NCBI GenBank assembly: GCA_017468465.1
Contig: JAFUIN010000009.1
Span: 71,113-118,553, forward strand
Direction of reading: 5' to 3'
DNA from: Clostridia bacterium
GTDB lineage: Bacteria > Bacillota > Clostridia > UMGS1840
DNA length: 47,441 nucleotides
Of this stretch, positions 24,685 through 34,521 are shown piece by piece. Both the position numbers and the translations under genes were made by a program. The notes under the pieces are model-generated. The model searched no databases. It saw only the letters and a program-made list of their open reading frames with translations, and was not told the origin of the DNA. Position 1 is the stretch's first letter. Each line of letters begins with the position of its first letter.

Positions 24685-25773
24685 ATGTCCGAAGTTGTGG
24701 AAAGCAAAAAGCAGGTCATCAAAGATTTGGTGGAATATGCGAAAAAGCAAGGAAAAATTACGTTAAATGAATTGAATGTACGTTTGGACCAGGTAGACGT
24801 TTCAGTAAATGATATCGAAAAAATTTATGAACGTCTGGAAAAAATGGGCATTGAAATTGTAGGCGACGAAGAATTTGAAGATGCCGTTGAAATAGAATTT
24901 CCCGATGAAGCTGAAATGAACATTGTTCTGAACGCGGAAGGTATTTCTATTGACGACCCGGTACGAATGTATTTGAAAGAAATCGGAAAAGTGCCTCTTT
25001 TGCACATGGAGGATGAACTGAAACTGGCAGAGCGCATGGCAGAGGGCGACCAGGAAGCAGGCAGACAGCTTGCCGATGCCAATTTGCGTTTGGTTGTCAG
25101 CATTGCCAAGCGTTATGTAGGACGTGGGATGCTGTTTTTGGATTTGATTCAGGAAGGAAATTTGGGACTCATTAAGGCGGTAGAAAAATTTGACTATCGC
25201 AAAGGCTACAAGTTTTCTACCTATGCTACCTGGTGGATTCGCCAATCCATTACCCGTGCCATTGCCGATCAGGCAAGAACCATTCGTATTCCCGTTCACA
25301 TGGTGGAAACCATCAACAAGCTGTTACGGGTAACCCGTCAGCTGCTTCAGGAATACGGCAGAGAACCTACTCACGAAGAGCTTGCAAAAGCCTTGGGAAC
25401 CACCGTGGAAAGAGTCAGAGAAATCCAGAAAATCGCACAGGACCCTGTTTCGCTGGAAACGCCCATCGGGGAAGAAGAAGACAGTCATTTGGGCGACTTT
25501 ATTCAGGACGAGTCGGCACCCTCTCCGGCAGATTCTGCAACCTATATGCTGCTCAGAGAACAGCTTGACAGCGTTCTGGACGGTCTGACACCCAGAGAAT
25601 CCAGAGTGTTGAAGCTTCGTTTCGGGTTGGAAGACGGCAGAATGAGAACCCTGGAAGAAGTGGGAAAAGAATTTGAAGTTACCCGAGAAAGAATCCGTCA
25701 GATTGAAGCAAAAGCACTCCGTAAACTTCGTCATCCTTCCAGAAGCAAAAAATTGAAAGATTATTTGGACTAA
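24685..25773 (+). CDS. rpoD: Primary sigma factor RpoD/SigA
   Basis: Housekeeping sigma-70 of 362 aa, near the length of B. subtilis SigA. A short region 1.1 is followed by region 1.2 ([16 protein letters not shown]), region 2 ([46 protein letters not shown]) for -10 recognition and melting, region 3 ([18 protein letters not shown]), and region 4 with the -35 helix-turn-helix ([18 protein letters not shown]). The start ATG is preceded by GAGGGG. A terminator follows at once, so it ends the dnaG operon. Confidence 0.98.
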   Translation: MSEVVESKKQVIKDLVEYAKKQGKITLNELNVRLDQVDVSVNDIEKIYERLEKMGIEIVGDEEFEDAVEIEFPDEAEMNIVLNAEGISIDDPVRMYLKEIGKVPLLHMEDELKLAERMAEGDQEAGRQLADANLRLVVSIAKRYVGRGMLFLDLIQEGNLGLIKAVEKFDYRKGYKFSTYATWWIRQSITRAIADQARTIRIPVHMVETINKLLRVTRQLLQEYGREPTHEELAKALGTTVERVREIQKIAQDPVSLETPIGEEEDSHLGDFIQDESAPSPADSATYMLLREQLDSVLDGLTPRESRVLKLRFGLEDGRMRTLEEVGKEFEVTRERIRQIEAKALRKLRHPSRSKKLKDYLD

Positions 25774-25788
25774 ACATAAAAAAACGAT

Positions 25789-25824
25789 AAAAACCGCTTC
25801 TCTGCATTAGGGAAGCGGTTTTTT
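25789..25824 (+). terminator. Rho-independent terminator of dnaG-rpoD
   Basis: AACCGCTTC (25792-25800) pairs with GAAGCGGTT (25812-25820), then a T-run. Confidence 0.88.
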
Positions 25825-25912
25825 GTAAAAAAGTTTCGTATTCTGTCCAAAATGTATAAACAGCGGCACAGATTTCTGAAATTGTTTGGGCAGACTTTTT
25901 TTCAAATAGGTC

Positions 25913-25941
25913 TTGCAATTTGGGGAATTTTTGTGTATAAT
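25913..25941 (+). promoter_or_regulatory. Promoter of the purF-like gene
   Basis: TTGCAA (25913-25918), 17 bases, perfect TATAAT (25936-25941). The leader to the ATG at 25995 is only about 45 bases, too short for a purine riboswitch. Confidence 0.82.
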
Positions 25942-25994
25942 AAAGCTGCTTGATAATTGAGACAATAATATCTGATGAATAAGGAGAAAAAATT

Positions 25995-27419
25995 ATGGGT
26001 GGAATTTTTGGCGTTGCTTCAAAGACAGATTGTGTGCTGGATTTATTCTTTGGCACAGATTATCATTCTCACTTGGGAACCAGACGCGGTGGACTTGCCG
26101 TGCTTGGGAAAAACGGCTTTACCAGAGCCATTCATAATATCGAAAATTCTCCTTTCCGTATAAAATTCGGGCGCGATTTGGAAGAAATGGAGGGCAACTT
26201 CGGCATTGGCTGTATTTCCGATACGGAGCCGCAACCCCTCATTGTCCGTTCTCATTTGGGCAATTTTGCCATCACCACTGTGGGCAGAATCAACAACACA
26301 GATGAATTGGTAAAATTGGCGTTTGATAAAGGCAATCCCCATTTTCTGGAAATGAGCGGCGGGCAGATTAACCCCACCGAGCTGGTTGCTTCTTTAATCA
26401 ACCAGTGTGACTCTATTTGGGAAGGCATCCGTTATGCACAGGAAAAAATTGACGGTTCCATGACCATGCTGGTGCTGACCGCAAAGGGAATCTATGCAGC
26501 CCGTGACCGTTTGGGCAGAACCCCCCTTATCATTGGTAAAAAAGAAACCGGGCGTTGTATCACCTTTGAAAGCTTTGCCTATTTCAATTTGGGATACACC
26601 ATGGAAAAAGAACTGGGACCGGGTGAAATTGTTCTGGTGAATCCCGATGGCATCCAGGTTTTGAATCCTCCGGGAGATGAAATGAAAATCTGCAGCTTTC
26701 TGTGGGTATATTTTGGTTATCCTACCTCCACCTACGAAGGCATCAATGTAGAACAAATGCGGTATAACTGCGGAGAACGTCTTGCTATGCGCGACGATGT
26801 TCACGCCCATATGGTGGCAGGGGTTCCTGATTCGGGAACGGCACACGCTGTGGGCTATGCCAATAAATCTGAAATTCCTTTTGCAAGACCGTTCATTAAA
26901 TACACACCCACTTGGGCACGTTCCTTTATGCCCCAGGTGCAGACAGAGCGAAACAAAATTGCAAAAATGAAGCTGATTCCCGTAGAAGAGCTGATTCGTA
27001 ATCGGGATATGGTTTTGATTGATGATTCCATTGTTCGTGGCACACAGCTTCGGGAAACTGCCGAATTTTTATATAAACGCGGTGCAAAAGAGGTGCATAT
27101 CCGCCCCGCTTGTCCGCCCATTATGTTCGGCTGTAAATATTTGAATTTCTCTCGTTCCACCTCCGATATGGACTTAATTGCCCGTCGGATGATTGCCCTT
27201 CGTGAAGGGGAAAACGTAGATGAAAAAACCCTCTCCACCTATACCGATCCCGACCACGAAAATTATCACGAAATGGTAGAAGCCATCCGCAAAGAAATGG
27301 GCTTCACCACCCTAAAATATCACCGTCTGGACGATATGGTTGACGCCATTGGTTTAGACAAATGTAAACTTTGCACATATTGCTGGGACGGCAAAGAGTG
27401 CCCCGGGAAGTGCAAGTAA
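25995..27419 (+). CDS. purF: Divergent amidophosphoribosyltransferase (PurF family) lacking the N-terminal catalytic Cys
   Basis: A 474-aa PurF homologue. The PRPP-binding motif VLIDDSIVRGTQLRE near residue 340 and VAGVPDSGTAHAVGY are intact, so the phosphoribosyltransferase half appears active. Cysteines that ligate the 4Fe-4S cluster in the B. subtilis enzyme seem present (MKICSFLWVYFG, ACPPIMFGCKY, DKCKLCTYCW). The protein begins MGGIFGV, whereas glutamine-dependent enzymes expose Cys as residue 1 (MCGI...). The usual HNGNLVN segment is TTVGRINN. The start is fixed by AAGGAG 9 bases upstream and by the promoter, so a missed upstream Cys is unlikely. Similar GGxFG forms occur, as I recall, in other Clostridia and Bacteroidetes. 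It may use free ammonia or a partner. It is transcribed alone. Confidence 0.85.
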   Translation: MGGIFGVASKTDCVLDLFFGTDYHSHLGTRRGGLAVLGKNGFTRAIHNIENSPFRIKFGRDLEEMEGNFGIGCISDTEPQPLIVRSHLGNFAITTVGRINNTDELVKLAFDKGNPHFLEMSGGQINPTELVASLINQCDSIWEGIRYAQEKIDGSMTMLVLTAKGIYAARDRLGRTPLIIGKKETGRCITFESFAYFNLGYTMEKELGPGEIVLVNPDGIQVLNPPGDEMKICSFLWVYFGYPTSTYEGINVEQMRYNCGERLAMRDDVHAHMVAGVPDSGTAHAVGYANKSEIPFARPFIKYTPTWARSFMPQVQTERNKIAKMKLIPVEELIRNRDMVLIDDSIVRGTQLRETAEFLYKRGAKEVHIRPACPPIMFGCKYLNFSRSTSDMDLIARRMIALREGENVDEKTLSTYTDPDHENYHEMVEAIRKEMGFTTLKYHRLDDMVDAIGLDKCKLCTYCWDGKECPGKCK

Positions 27420-27420
27420 A

Positions 27421-27662
27421 AACGGCGATAAATCAATCAAAGTAGCCGCTCGGCGTACCCCATGTACGCCTTCGGGTTTCACCAAAGCAAAGCTTTGGCT
27501 TCTTTGCTTTATTTCTCATCCGTTTTTCCGTTGCACTGATGTGTGTAAACGGCGCCAAATGAACCAAAGTAGCCGCTCGGCGTACCCTATGTACGCCTTC
27601 GGGTTTCACCAAAGCAAAGCTTTGGCTCCTTTGCTTTATTTCTCATCCATTTTTTCGTTACA
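27421..27662. repeat. 127-bp tandem repeat pair with internal palindromes
   Basis: Two copies (about 27421-27533 and 27548-27662) spaced exactly 127 bp. Each holds a hairpin GGCGTAC...GTACGCC (27452-27470 in copy 1) followed by TTCGGGTTTCACC, then CAAAGCAAAGCTTTG and TTTGCTTTATTTCTCATCC. The two copies differ at only a few positions. The core resembles 17895-17983. No gene is seen in 27420-27825. Confidence 0.8.
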
Positions 27663-27704
27663 ATTTTAAGAATATAAAAAACTAAAAAATCTATACCATA
27701 TTAT

Positions 27705-27743
27705 AAAAAAGAACCCGTCTGAATTTCAGACGGGTTCTTTTTT
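27705..27743. terminator. Bidirectional terminator between purF and the EF-G paralogue
   Basis: GAACCCGTCTGA pairs with TCAGACGGGTTC, with six A before and six T after, serving converging transcripts. Confidence 0.9.
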
Positions 27744-27825
27744 GTTTTGGTACTGAATCTTGGTAATTCTTTTGGGTTAAAAATTTTGATGCAGAATGAA
27801 CGAAATGTTCTGCGCAAAGCTCAAA

Positions 27826-29898
27826 TTAGTCTTCTTCGTTTCTGACGAATTTGCTGTCTGCAATTACTTTTTCAGCCACGTTTGCCGGAGCTTCTTCGTA
27901 ACGAACAAATTCAAACTCAAATTTGCCTCTGCCCTGAGTCATAGAGCGCAGGTCAGTGGAATATTTTGACATTTCGGATACGGGCACTTCGGCATCAATT
28001 TCCTGTAGTTTGGAGTTGATGGGAGTCATACCCATAACACGGCCGCGACGCTTGTTGATGTCTCCGATAACGTCGCCCATGTAATCGTTGGGAACGATTA
28101 CCTTCAAAGAACCGATGGGTTCCAAAATGCAGGGCATTGCTTCGGAAAGGCCTTTCATATAAGCTTTATGTGCAGCCATTTTGAATGCCATTTCGGAGGA
28201 GTCAACCGGATGGTAAGAGCCGTCATATAATGTTGCTTTTAAGCCAACAACGGGATAACCTGCCAATACACCGTGAAGAATGCTTTCACGCAGACCTTTT
28301 TCCACAGCGGGGAAGTAGTTTTTCGGAACAGCACCGCCGACTACTCTTTCGCCAAAGATTAAATCGTCTTCTTCATGGGGTTCAAATTCAATCCAGCAAT
28401 GACCGAACTGACCGTGACCGCCGGACTGTTTTTTATGTTTTCCTTCTGCAGAAACTTTCCGTTTGATTTTTTCACGGTATGCAACAACGGGCTCTTGCAG
28501 AGTGAAATCCACACCAAAACGTGTTTTTAATTTGCTGGTGATAATTTCTAAATGCTGTTCTCCAATGCCGCACAGAATAAACTGACGGGTTTCGGGGTCG
28601 TTATAGTAACGGATGGTCGGGTCTTCTTCACGCAGCTTGGAAAGACCGGAGCCAATTTTTTCTTCGTCGCCCTTTTCTTTGGAGATAATCGCCATTTTTA
28701 CATGGGGAGTGGGAAGCTTGATTTTCTTCACTTCCAGCTTATCATTTTTCGATGCTAAGGTGTCACCGGTTTTGGTAACTGCCAATTTTGCAACGCATCC
28801 GATATCGCCGGCGATGAGCTCTTTGGTTTCCACCTGTTTTTTGCCCTTTGGCAAGTACAGCTTACCGATTTTTTCTTCTTTGTCTCTGGTCAAATTATAA
28901 AGCGTGGTGTCGGGAGTCAGCTTGCCGGACAGCACTTTGAAGATTGAAAGCTTGCCGATAAAGGGGTCGGAAATTGTTTTGAACACGAACAGTCTGGTTG
29001 GATCTGTTTCATTCATTTCCAAAACAACTTCTTCTTCGGTTTCCTGATGAATTGCTTTTTCGGGCTTTGCTTCATCGGGAGAGGGGAAGTAGTCGATAAT
29101 TGCATTCAGTAACCCCTTAATACCGATATCGTGAGTGCTGGAACCGAACATAACGGGAGTCAGCTCGCAGTTTGCAACGCCCTTTCTCACAGCGGTTAGA
29201 ATTTCTTCGGAGGTGAATTCCTCTCCGGAGAAATATTTATCCATCAGTTCTTCCGAGGTTTCTGCGATTGCTTCGTACATCTGGTCTTTGATGTCTGCAC
29301 AAGCAGCGCGCATGGGGTCGGTAATGGGAATATTTTCTTTGGTAGTAAAGTCTCTTGCACGGTCGTGAATCAAATCTACATAACCGGTTACAAAATTGTC
29401 AACCTTCAATGGAACATAGAAGGGAGCAACCGATTTGCCGAATATTTCTTTTAACTGATTTACCACCTGTGTGTAGTTGGCATGTTCATCATCAATATCG
29501 TTGATGTAGATGATTTTGGGCATATTTTTGCGTTCTGCATAATCCCAGGCGTTTTCACTTCCAACGCCAACACCGGATTTTCCGCTTACCAGAATCACAA
29601 CTGCATCTGCTGCACGAAGACCGCATGCCAGCTCACCTTCAAAATCAAAGAAGCCGGGAGTATCTATAATATTGATTTTAGTTCCTTTCCATTCACCACT
29701 GGAAATTGCAGTAGAAATCGAGATGCCACGTTTGATTTCTTCGGGATTATAGTCCATAACGGTATTTCCGTCGGTAATTTTACCCAGTCTGTCAATTTCC
29801 TTCATGTTGAGAAGCATTGCTTCTGCCAATGCTGTTTTACCGCAGCCGCCGTGTGCTGCCAACGCAATGTTTCTGATGTTTTTTACAGTGTAGTCCAA
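27826..29898 (-). CDS. EF-G-like translation GTPase paralogue
   Basis: A 690-aa protein with the full EF-G layout: G domain, domain II (RLFVFKTISDPFIGKLS), domain III (GIGEQHLEIITSKLKTRFG), domain IV ([32 protein letters not shown]) and domain V (GDINKRRGRVMGM). It differs from the canonical FusA at 39933 in its G motifs. The P-loop is AHGGCGKT (15-22), the switch I RGITI is RGISI (Ser60), the switch II DTPGH is DTPGF (Phe83), and NKxD is NDID (133-136). Paralogues with DTPGF or DTPGY exist in Clostridia; their role is not settled. The TTG start at 29898 follows GAGAGGATG. It is a single-gene unit. It may act in ribosome recycling, rescue or stress rather than routine translocation. Confidence 0.85.
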   Translation of the reverse strand: MDYTVKNIRNIALAAHGGCGKTALAEAMLLNMKEIDRLGKITDGNTVMDYNPEEIKRGISISTAISSGEWKGTKINIIDTPGFFDFEGELACGLRAADAVVILVSGKSGVGVGSENAWDYAERKNMPKIIYINDIDDEHANYTQVVNQLKEIFGKSVAPFYVPLKVDNFVTGYVDLIHDRARDFTTKENIPITDPMRAACADIKDQMYEAIAETSEELMDKYFSGEEFTSEEILTAVRKGVANCELTPVMFGSSTHDIGIKGLLNAIIDYFPSPDEAKPEKAIHQETEEEVVLEMNETDPTRLFVFKTISDPFIGKLSIFKVLSGKLTPDTTLYNLTRDKEEKIGKLYLPKGKKQVETKELIAGDIGCVAKLAVTKTGDTLASKNDKLEVKKIKLPTPHVKMAIISKEKGDEEKIGSGLSKLREEDPTIRYYNDPETRQFILCGIGEQHLEIITSKLKTRFGVDFTLQEPVVAYREKIKRKVSAEGKHKKQSGGHGQFGHCWIEFEPHEEDDLIFGERVVGGAVPKNYFPAVEKGLRESILHGVLAGYPVVGLKATLYDGSYHPVDSSEMAFKMAAHKAYMKGLSEAMPCILEPIGSLKVIVPNDYMGDVIGDINKRRGRVMGMTPINSKLQEIDAEVPVSEMSKYSTDLRSMTQGRGKFEFEFVRYEEAPANVAEKVIADSKFVRNEED

Positions 29899-30060
29899 AT
29901 GAATTCATCCTCTCTTTTGGTATAATTGGAAATGGGAGCCGGTCCTTTTCGCAAAAACTGCCGAAACACCGTTTTGTAAAGGGAAAATCCTTGTGATATG
30001 CCTATGCACCTGGTGTTTGTTTTCGGGAAGATAAGACAGGCTGATATTTCTATTGCTTTC

Positions 30061-30089
30061 ATTATACTACAGAAGCTCGAAAAAAACAA
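30061..30089 (-). promoter_or_regulatory. Promoter of the EF-G paralogue
   Basis: Minus strand TTGTTT (30089-30084), 17 bases, TATAAT (30066-30061). The leader to the start at 29898 is about 155 bases and has no feature I recognise. Confidence 0.7.
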
Positions 30090-30252
30090 CCGAAAAACTT
30101 ACGATTTTTCAAAATATTTTTGTGCAATTTTAACAAAACGAATCTAAAATTTCCACATTTCCCGATACCTGACAAAAGCGAAAGAAAAAATCGCTGAATT
30201 TAGGGAAAAAAGGAAAAATTTTCATAATTCAAAAGAAAATTAAAAAAAACTA

Positions 30253-30281
30253 TTGACAAACTTGAAAAATGATGATATTAT
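30253..30281 (+). promoter_or_regulatory. Strong promoter of rpoBC
   Basis: Consensus TTGACA (30253-30258), 17 bases, TATTAT (30276-30281). About 210 bases of leader separate it from the rpoB GTG. Between the two divergent promoters (30090-30252) the sequence is A+T-rich with nothing else identifiable. Confidence 0.85.
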
Positions 30282-30498
30282 GTTATAACCCATTTTAATG
30301 GAATAGTGTTCCTATTTGACAGTAACAGTTGTTCCTGAAATTATGATTTCGCAATGAATTTACTGTTAATTTTGCACGAAAAAAGCAGTGGTGCGCAGGC
30401 AGTTATTTGGTAATTGTTTTTGCGGGAAGAAAAAATTTTTTTCGTCAGCGCATCCGGCATTGGTTCCGTTAGGTAAATTTTTAGAAGAGGTGATTTTT

Positions 30499-33400
30499 GT
30501 GGTACATCCGGTCCGCTATGGCAATGTGGAGAGAATGAATTACTCCAAAATCGAAAATATTCTGGATTTCCCCAATCTGATTGAAATTCAGAAAGATTCT
30601 TATGAGTGGTTCATCAACCAGGGGTTAAAGGAAGTATTTGAGAGTGTTTCACCAATTGTAGACCATATGGACAAATACGTTCTGGAATTTGTGGACTACA
30701 AATTTGACGATAAGCCCAAATATACCGTGGCAGAAGCAAAGAAAAGAGAGTCTACCTATTCTGTGCCGCTTCGGGTTTTGATGAGACTTATCAACAAAGA
30801 AACCGGCGAAGTGAAAGAACAGGAAATCTATATGGGTGAATTCCCGAAAATGACCGATTCCGGCACCTTTATCATCAACGGTGCAGAACGTGTTATCGTT
30901 AGCCAGGTTGTTCGTTCTCCCAGCATTTATTTTGAAATGCAAAGAGACAAATCCGGGAAAGAGCTGTATCTTTCTACCATGATTCCCAACCGCGGTGCAT
31001 GGATTGAATTTGAAACCGACTCTAACGATGTGTTGTCTGTCAGAATTGACAGAACCAGAAAACTGGTTGCAACCGTGCTGTTAAAAGCATTGGGCTATTC
31101 CACCAATCACGAAATTGCCGAGCTCTTCGACCATGACCCGCTGATTGTAAACACTTTGGAAAAAGACCCCGCAAAAAACACCGAAGAAGCAATCATCAAA
31201 ATATACGAAAAGTTAAGACCCGGTGAACCTGCATCCTTTGAAAATGCAAAAAAACTGATTTTAGATTTATTGTCTGACCCCAAGCGTTACGACATTGCAA
31301 GAGTGGGCAGATACAAATTTGATAAAAAGCTTTCCTTCCGCTTAAGATGTGTAGGAAAAGTTCTGGCAAGAGATGTTGTTTGCCCTGAAACCGGCGAAAT
31401 TTTAGGTTCTGCAGGCGAAGTTATCACCGAAGAAATGGCGTTGGAATTTGACCGTTCTCCCGTAAACTTCATTTATCTGAAGCTGGATGATGCAAGCGAG
31501 CTGAAGGTAATTTCCAACAATACCTGCGACATTACCTATTTCTTCCCCAAGGCAGATACCAAAATCATCAACGAAAAAGTACACTACGGCTTGCTCAAGC
31601 CCATTCTGGATTCTGACCTTACCGAAAAGGAAAAATTAAAAGAAGTATACAGATGTAAAAATACATTGATTACCAAAACCGTTACCACCGATGACATCGT
31701 TGGTACCATCGGCTACCATATTTGCATTGCAAAGGGCATTGGTACCACTGACGATATCGACCATTTGGGTAACCGTAGAATCCGTTCTGTAGGCGAGCTG
31801 CTTCAGAATCAGGTAAGAGTTGGTTTAGCAAGACTGGAACGTGTGGTTCGTGAAAGAATGACCGTTCAGCAGGAAACCGACATCTTAACGCCTCAGACTT
31901 TGGTAAACGTACGTCCTGTTTATGCGGCAATGAAAGAGTTTTTCGGAAGCTCTCAGCTGTCTCAGTTTATGGATCAGACCAACCCCCTGGCAGAATTGAC
32001 TCATAAGAGAAGATTGTCTGCTCTTGGTCCCGGTGGTTTGTCCAGAGACCGTGCCGGATTTGAAGTGCGTGACGTACATCATTCTCACTACGGCAGAATG
32101 TGCCCCATTGAAACCCCTGAAGGACCCAACATTGGTCTGATTAACTGTTTGTCTACCTATGCCAAGGTAAACGAATACGGTTTCATGGAATCTCCTTACC
32201 GTAAAATTGACAAGAAAAAGAAAAAAGTAACCAATAAAGTAGAATATCTGACCGCTGATGTGGAAGATAACTACATTGTTGCACAGGCAACCGAGCCGTT
32301 GGATGCAAAAGGTTACTTTGTAAATGAAAAAGTTACTGCAAGATATCGCGAAAACATCATCGAGGTTGACCGTGACCGTGTTGACTATATGGATGTTTCT
32401 CCCAAACAGCTGGTATCTGTTGCAACTGCTATGATTCCCTTCCTGGAAAACGACGACGCGAACCGTGCACTGATGGGCTCTAACATGCAGAGACAGGCAG
32501 TGCCCCTTCTGAAGCCGGACAGCCCCATCGTTGGTACCGGTATGGAATATCAGGCGGCAGTTGACTCCGGTGTGGTTGTAGTTGCACAAGAAGACGGAAT
32601 CGTTACTTCTGTTGACGGCGATCACGTTAGCGTAAAAACCGATGAAGGCGAAGAAAAAACCTATGAGCTGATTAAGTTCAAACGCTCCAACCAGAGCACC
32701 TGCTTAAATCAGCGTCCGGTTGTTGCAAAAGGTGACAGAGTGACCAAAGGCACCGTAATTGCCGACGGTCCTTCCACCGACCACGGTGAAACTGCACTGG
32801 GTAAAAACGCATTGATTGGCTTTATGACCTGGGAAGGTTATAACTATGAAGATGCTATTTTAATTAACGAAAGACTCATCAGAGATGACGTATATACTTC
32901 CATTCATATTGAAAAATATGAAATCGAAGCGAGAGATACCAAGCTCGGTCCGGAAGAAATCACCAGAGACATTCCCAATGTTGGGGAAGATGCTCTGAAA
33001 GACCTGGACGAAAGAGGTATCATCCGCATCGGTGCCGAAGTAAAACCCGGCGATGTGCTGGTTGGTAAAGTATCTCCCAAAGGAGAAACCGAGCTGACCA
33101 GTGAAGAACGCTTGCTCCGTGCAATTTTCGGCGAAAAAGCAAGAGAAGTAAGAGACACTTCCTTAAGAGTGCCTCACGGCGAATGCGGAACCATTATTGA
33201 TGTTAACGTGTTTACCCGTGAAAACGGGGATGAAATGTCTCCGGGTGTTAACATGATTGTTCGTGTAAATATTGCCCAGAAGAGAAAAATCTCCGTTGGG
33301 GATAAAATGGCGGGCCGTCATGGTAACAAAGGGGTTATTTCCAGAGTTCTTCCGGAAGAAGATATGCCCTATTTACCCGATGGCAGACCGTTAGACATCG

Positions 33401-34428
33401 TGCTGAATCCCTTGGGCGTACCTTCCCGTATGAATATCGGTCAGGTATTGGAAGTGCATCTGGGCTATGCTGCAAAAGCATTGGGCTGGAAAATTGCTAC
33501 TCCCGTATTTGACGGTGCGGTGGAAGAAGATATTGTCTCTGCATTTGAACAGGCAGGCATCGGTTATAACGAAGAGCTGTTGCCCGAATATGAAAAGAGA
33601 GAAAAAATCTTCCGCAAGGAAAAAGCAAAATTTGAAAAAGAAAAAGACAGCATGACTCCCGAAGAAAGAAAAGAAGCCGAAATGGAAATCATGCTGAAAG
33701 AAACCGAACTGAAGGAATTCAAAGGAAAGGTTTACGATGGTAAAACCGTGCTGTATGACGGCAGAACCGGGGAACCCTTCGATAACCGTGTTACCGTTGG
33801 CTATATGTATTATCTGAAACTGCATCACTTGGTTGACGATAAAATTCATGCCCGTTCCACCGGTCCCTACTCTCTGGTTACACAGCAGCCGTTGGGTGGT
33901 AAAGCTCAGTTTGGCGGTCAGAGATTCGGGGAAATGGAAGTTTGGGCACTGGAAGCATACGGTGCCGCACATACCCTGCAGGAAATTCTTACCGTGAAGT
34001 CTGACGATATTGTAGGTCGTGTAAAAACCTACGAAGCAATCGTTCGCGGTGTCAATGTTCCCAAGCCGGGTGTTCCCGAATCCTTTAAGGTATTGATTAA
34101 AGAATTACAGTCTTTGGGTCTGAATATGAAGGTGTACGATAAGAACAACGAGGAAATCAACTTAAAAGACACCTACAATGATGACGATCCCCATCCGCAG
34201 AGACCTATTGCAAACGAAGACGATTTGATCAGCTATGCAGAAAGAGAAAGCTTCGTTCAGGATGATGAGGATGACGATGAAATCCTGCCGGATACCGATA
34301 TTCAGGTAGAAGATGAAGACATCGTTTCTGATGATGCTGACTTTATTGAAGACGAAGAAGACATTGATGTAATCTTAGCTGATAACGAAGAAAGCATCGA
34401 CGACATTCTGGACGATATTGAATCGTAA
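30499..34428 (+). CDS. rpoB: RNA polymerase beta subunit
   Basis: A 1309-aa catalytic subunit. I start at the GTG at 30499 ([19 protein letters not shown]), preceded by GAGGTGAT at good spacing; the open frame to 30388 is an unsupported extension. The rifampicin pocket is wild type by the usual positions ([29 protein letters not shown] written in parts: [23 protein letters not shown]). The late motifs [13 protein letters not shown] and [18 protein letters not shown] are intact. Two additions stand out: a charged insert of about 50 residues near 1025-1078 ([19 protein letters not shown]...) before [12 protein letters not shown], and a very acidic tail of about 75 residues. Upstream there is no rplJ-rplL, the usual neighbours. 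Confidence 0.97.
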   Translation: MVHPVRYGNVERMNYSKIENILDFPNLIEIQKDSYEWFINQGLKEVFESVSPIVDHMDKYVLEFVDYKFDDKPKYTVAEAKKRESTYSVPLRVLMRLINKETGEVKEQEIYMGEFPKMTDSGTFIINGAERVIVSQVVRSPSIYFEMQRDKSGKELYLSTMIPNRGAWIEFETDSNDVLSVRIDRTRKLVATVLLKALGYSTNHEIAELFDHDPLIVNTLEKDPAKNTEEAIIKIYEKLRPGEPASFENAKKLILDLLSDPKRYDIARVGRYKFDKKLSFRLRCVGKVLARDVVCPETGEILGSAGEVITEEMALEFDRSPVNFIYLKLDDASELKVISNNTCDITYFFPKADTKIINEKVHYGLLKPILDSDLTEKEKLKEVYRCKNTLITKTVTTDDIVGTIGYHICIAKGIGTTDDIDHLGNRRIRSVGELLQNQVRVGLARLERVVRERMTVQQETDILTPQTLVNVRPVYAAMKEFFGSSQLSQFMDQTNPLAELTHKRRLSALGPGGLSRDRAGFEVRDVHHSHYGRMCPIETPEGPNIGLINCLSTYAKVNEYGFMESPYRKIDKKKKKVTNKVEYLTADVEDNYIVAQATEPLDAKGYFVNEKVTARYRENIIEVDRDRVDYMDVSPKQLVSVATAMIPFLENDDANRALMGSNMQRQAVPLLKPDSPIVGTGMEYQAAVDSGVVVVAQEDGIVTSVDGDHVSVKTDEGEEKTYELIKFKRSNQSTCLNQRPVVAKGDRVTKGTVIADGPSTDHGETALGKNALIGFMTWEGYNYEDAILINERLIRDDVYTSIHIEKYEIEARDTKLGPEEITRDIPNVGEDALKDLDERGIIRIGAEVKPGDVLVGKVSPKGETELTSEERLLRAIFGEKAREVRDTSLRVPHGECGTIIDVNVFTRENGDEMSPGVNMIVRVNIAQKRKISVGDKMAGRHGNKGVISRVLPEEDMPYLPDGRPLDIVLNPLGVPSRMNIGQVLEVHLGYAAKALGWKIATPVFDGAVEEDIVSAFEQAGIGYNEELLPEYEKREKIFRKEKAKFEKEKDSMTPEERKEAEMEIMLKETELKEFKGKVYDGKTVLYDGRTGEPFDNRVTVGYMYYLKLHHLVDDKIHARSTGPYSLVTQQPLGGKAQFGGQRFGEMEVWALEAYGAAHTLQEILTVKSDDIVGRVKTYEAIVRGVNVPKPGVPESFKVLIKELQSLGLNMKVYDKNNEEINLKDTYNDDDPHPQRPIANEDDLISYAERESFVQDDEDDDEILPDTDIQVEDEDIVSDDADFIEDEEDIDVILADNEESIDDILDDIES

Positions 34429-34437
34429 TGACGTTTT

Positions 34438-34467
34438 CCTGTCCGGCAGTTTGACACTGCCGGCAGG
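34438..34467 (+). other. rpoB-rpoC intercistronic hairpin
   Basis: CCGGCAG (34443-34449) pairs with CTGCCGG, extended by CCTG/CAGG across one bulged T. No U-run follows. It could be a processing or stability element between the two large subunit genes. Confidence 0.6.
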
Positions 34468-34521
34468 GACTTACAGTGTTACAGTAGGACCAGGTAAAAC
34501 TTTAGTAAAGGATGAGAGTAA

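Noticed and set aside
25942-25994. Purine riboswitch before purF
   Set aside because: The leader is only about 45-50 bases and lacks the purine aptamer core.
30388-30498. 37-residue N-terminal extension of RpoB
   Set aside because: It has no ribosome site, and known RpoB proteins begin near MVHPVRYG; GAGGTGAT precedes the GTG at 30499.
31885-32625. 246-aa open frame antisense to rpoB
   Set aside because: The codon bias of rpoB suppresses stops on the other strand; the product has no family features.
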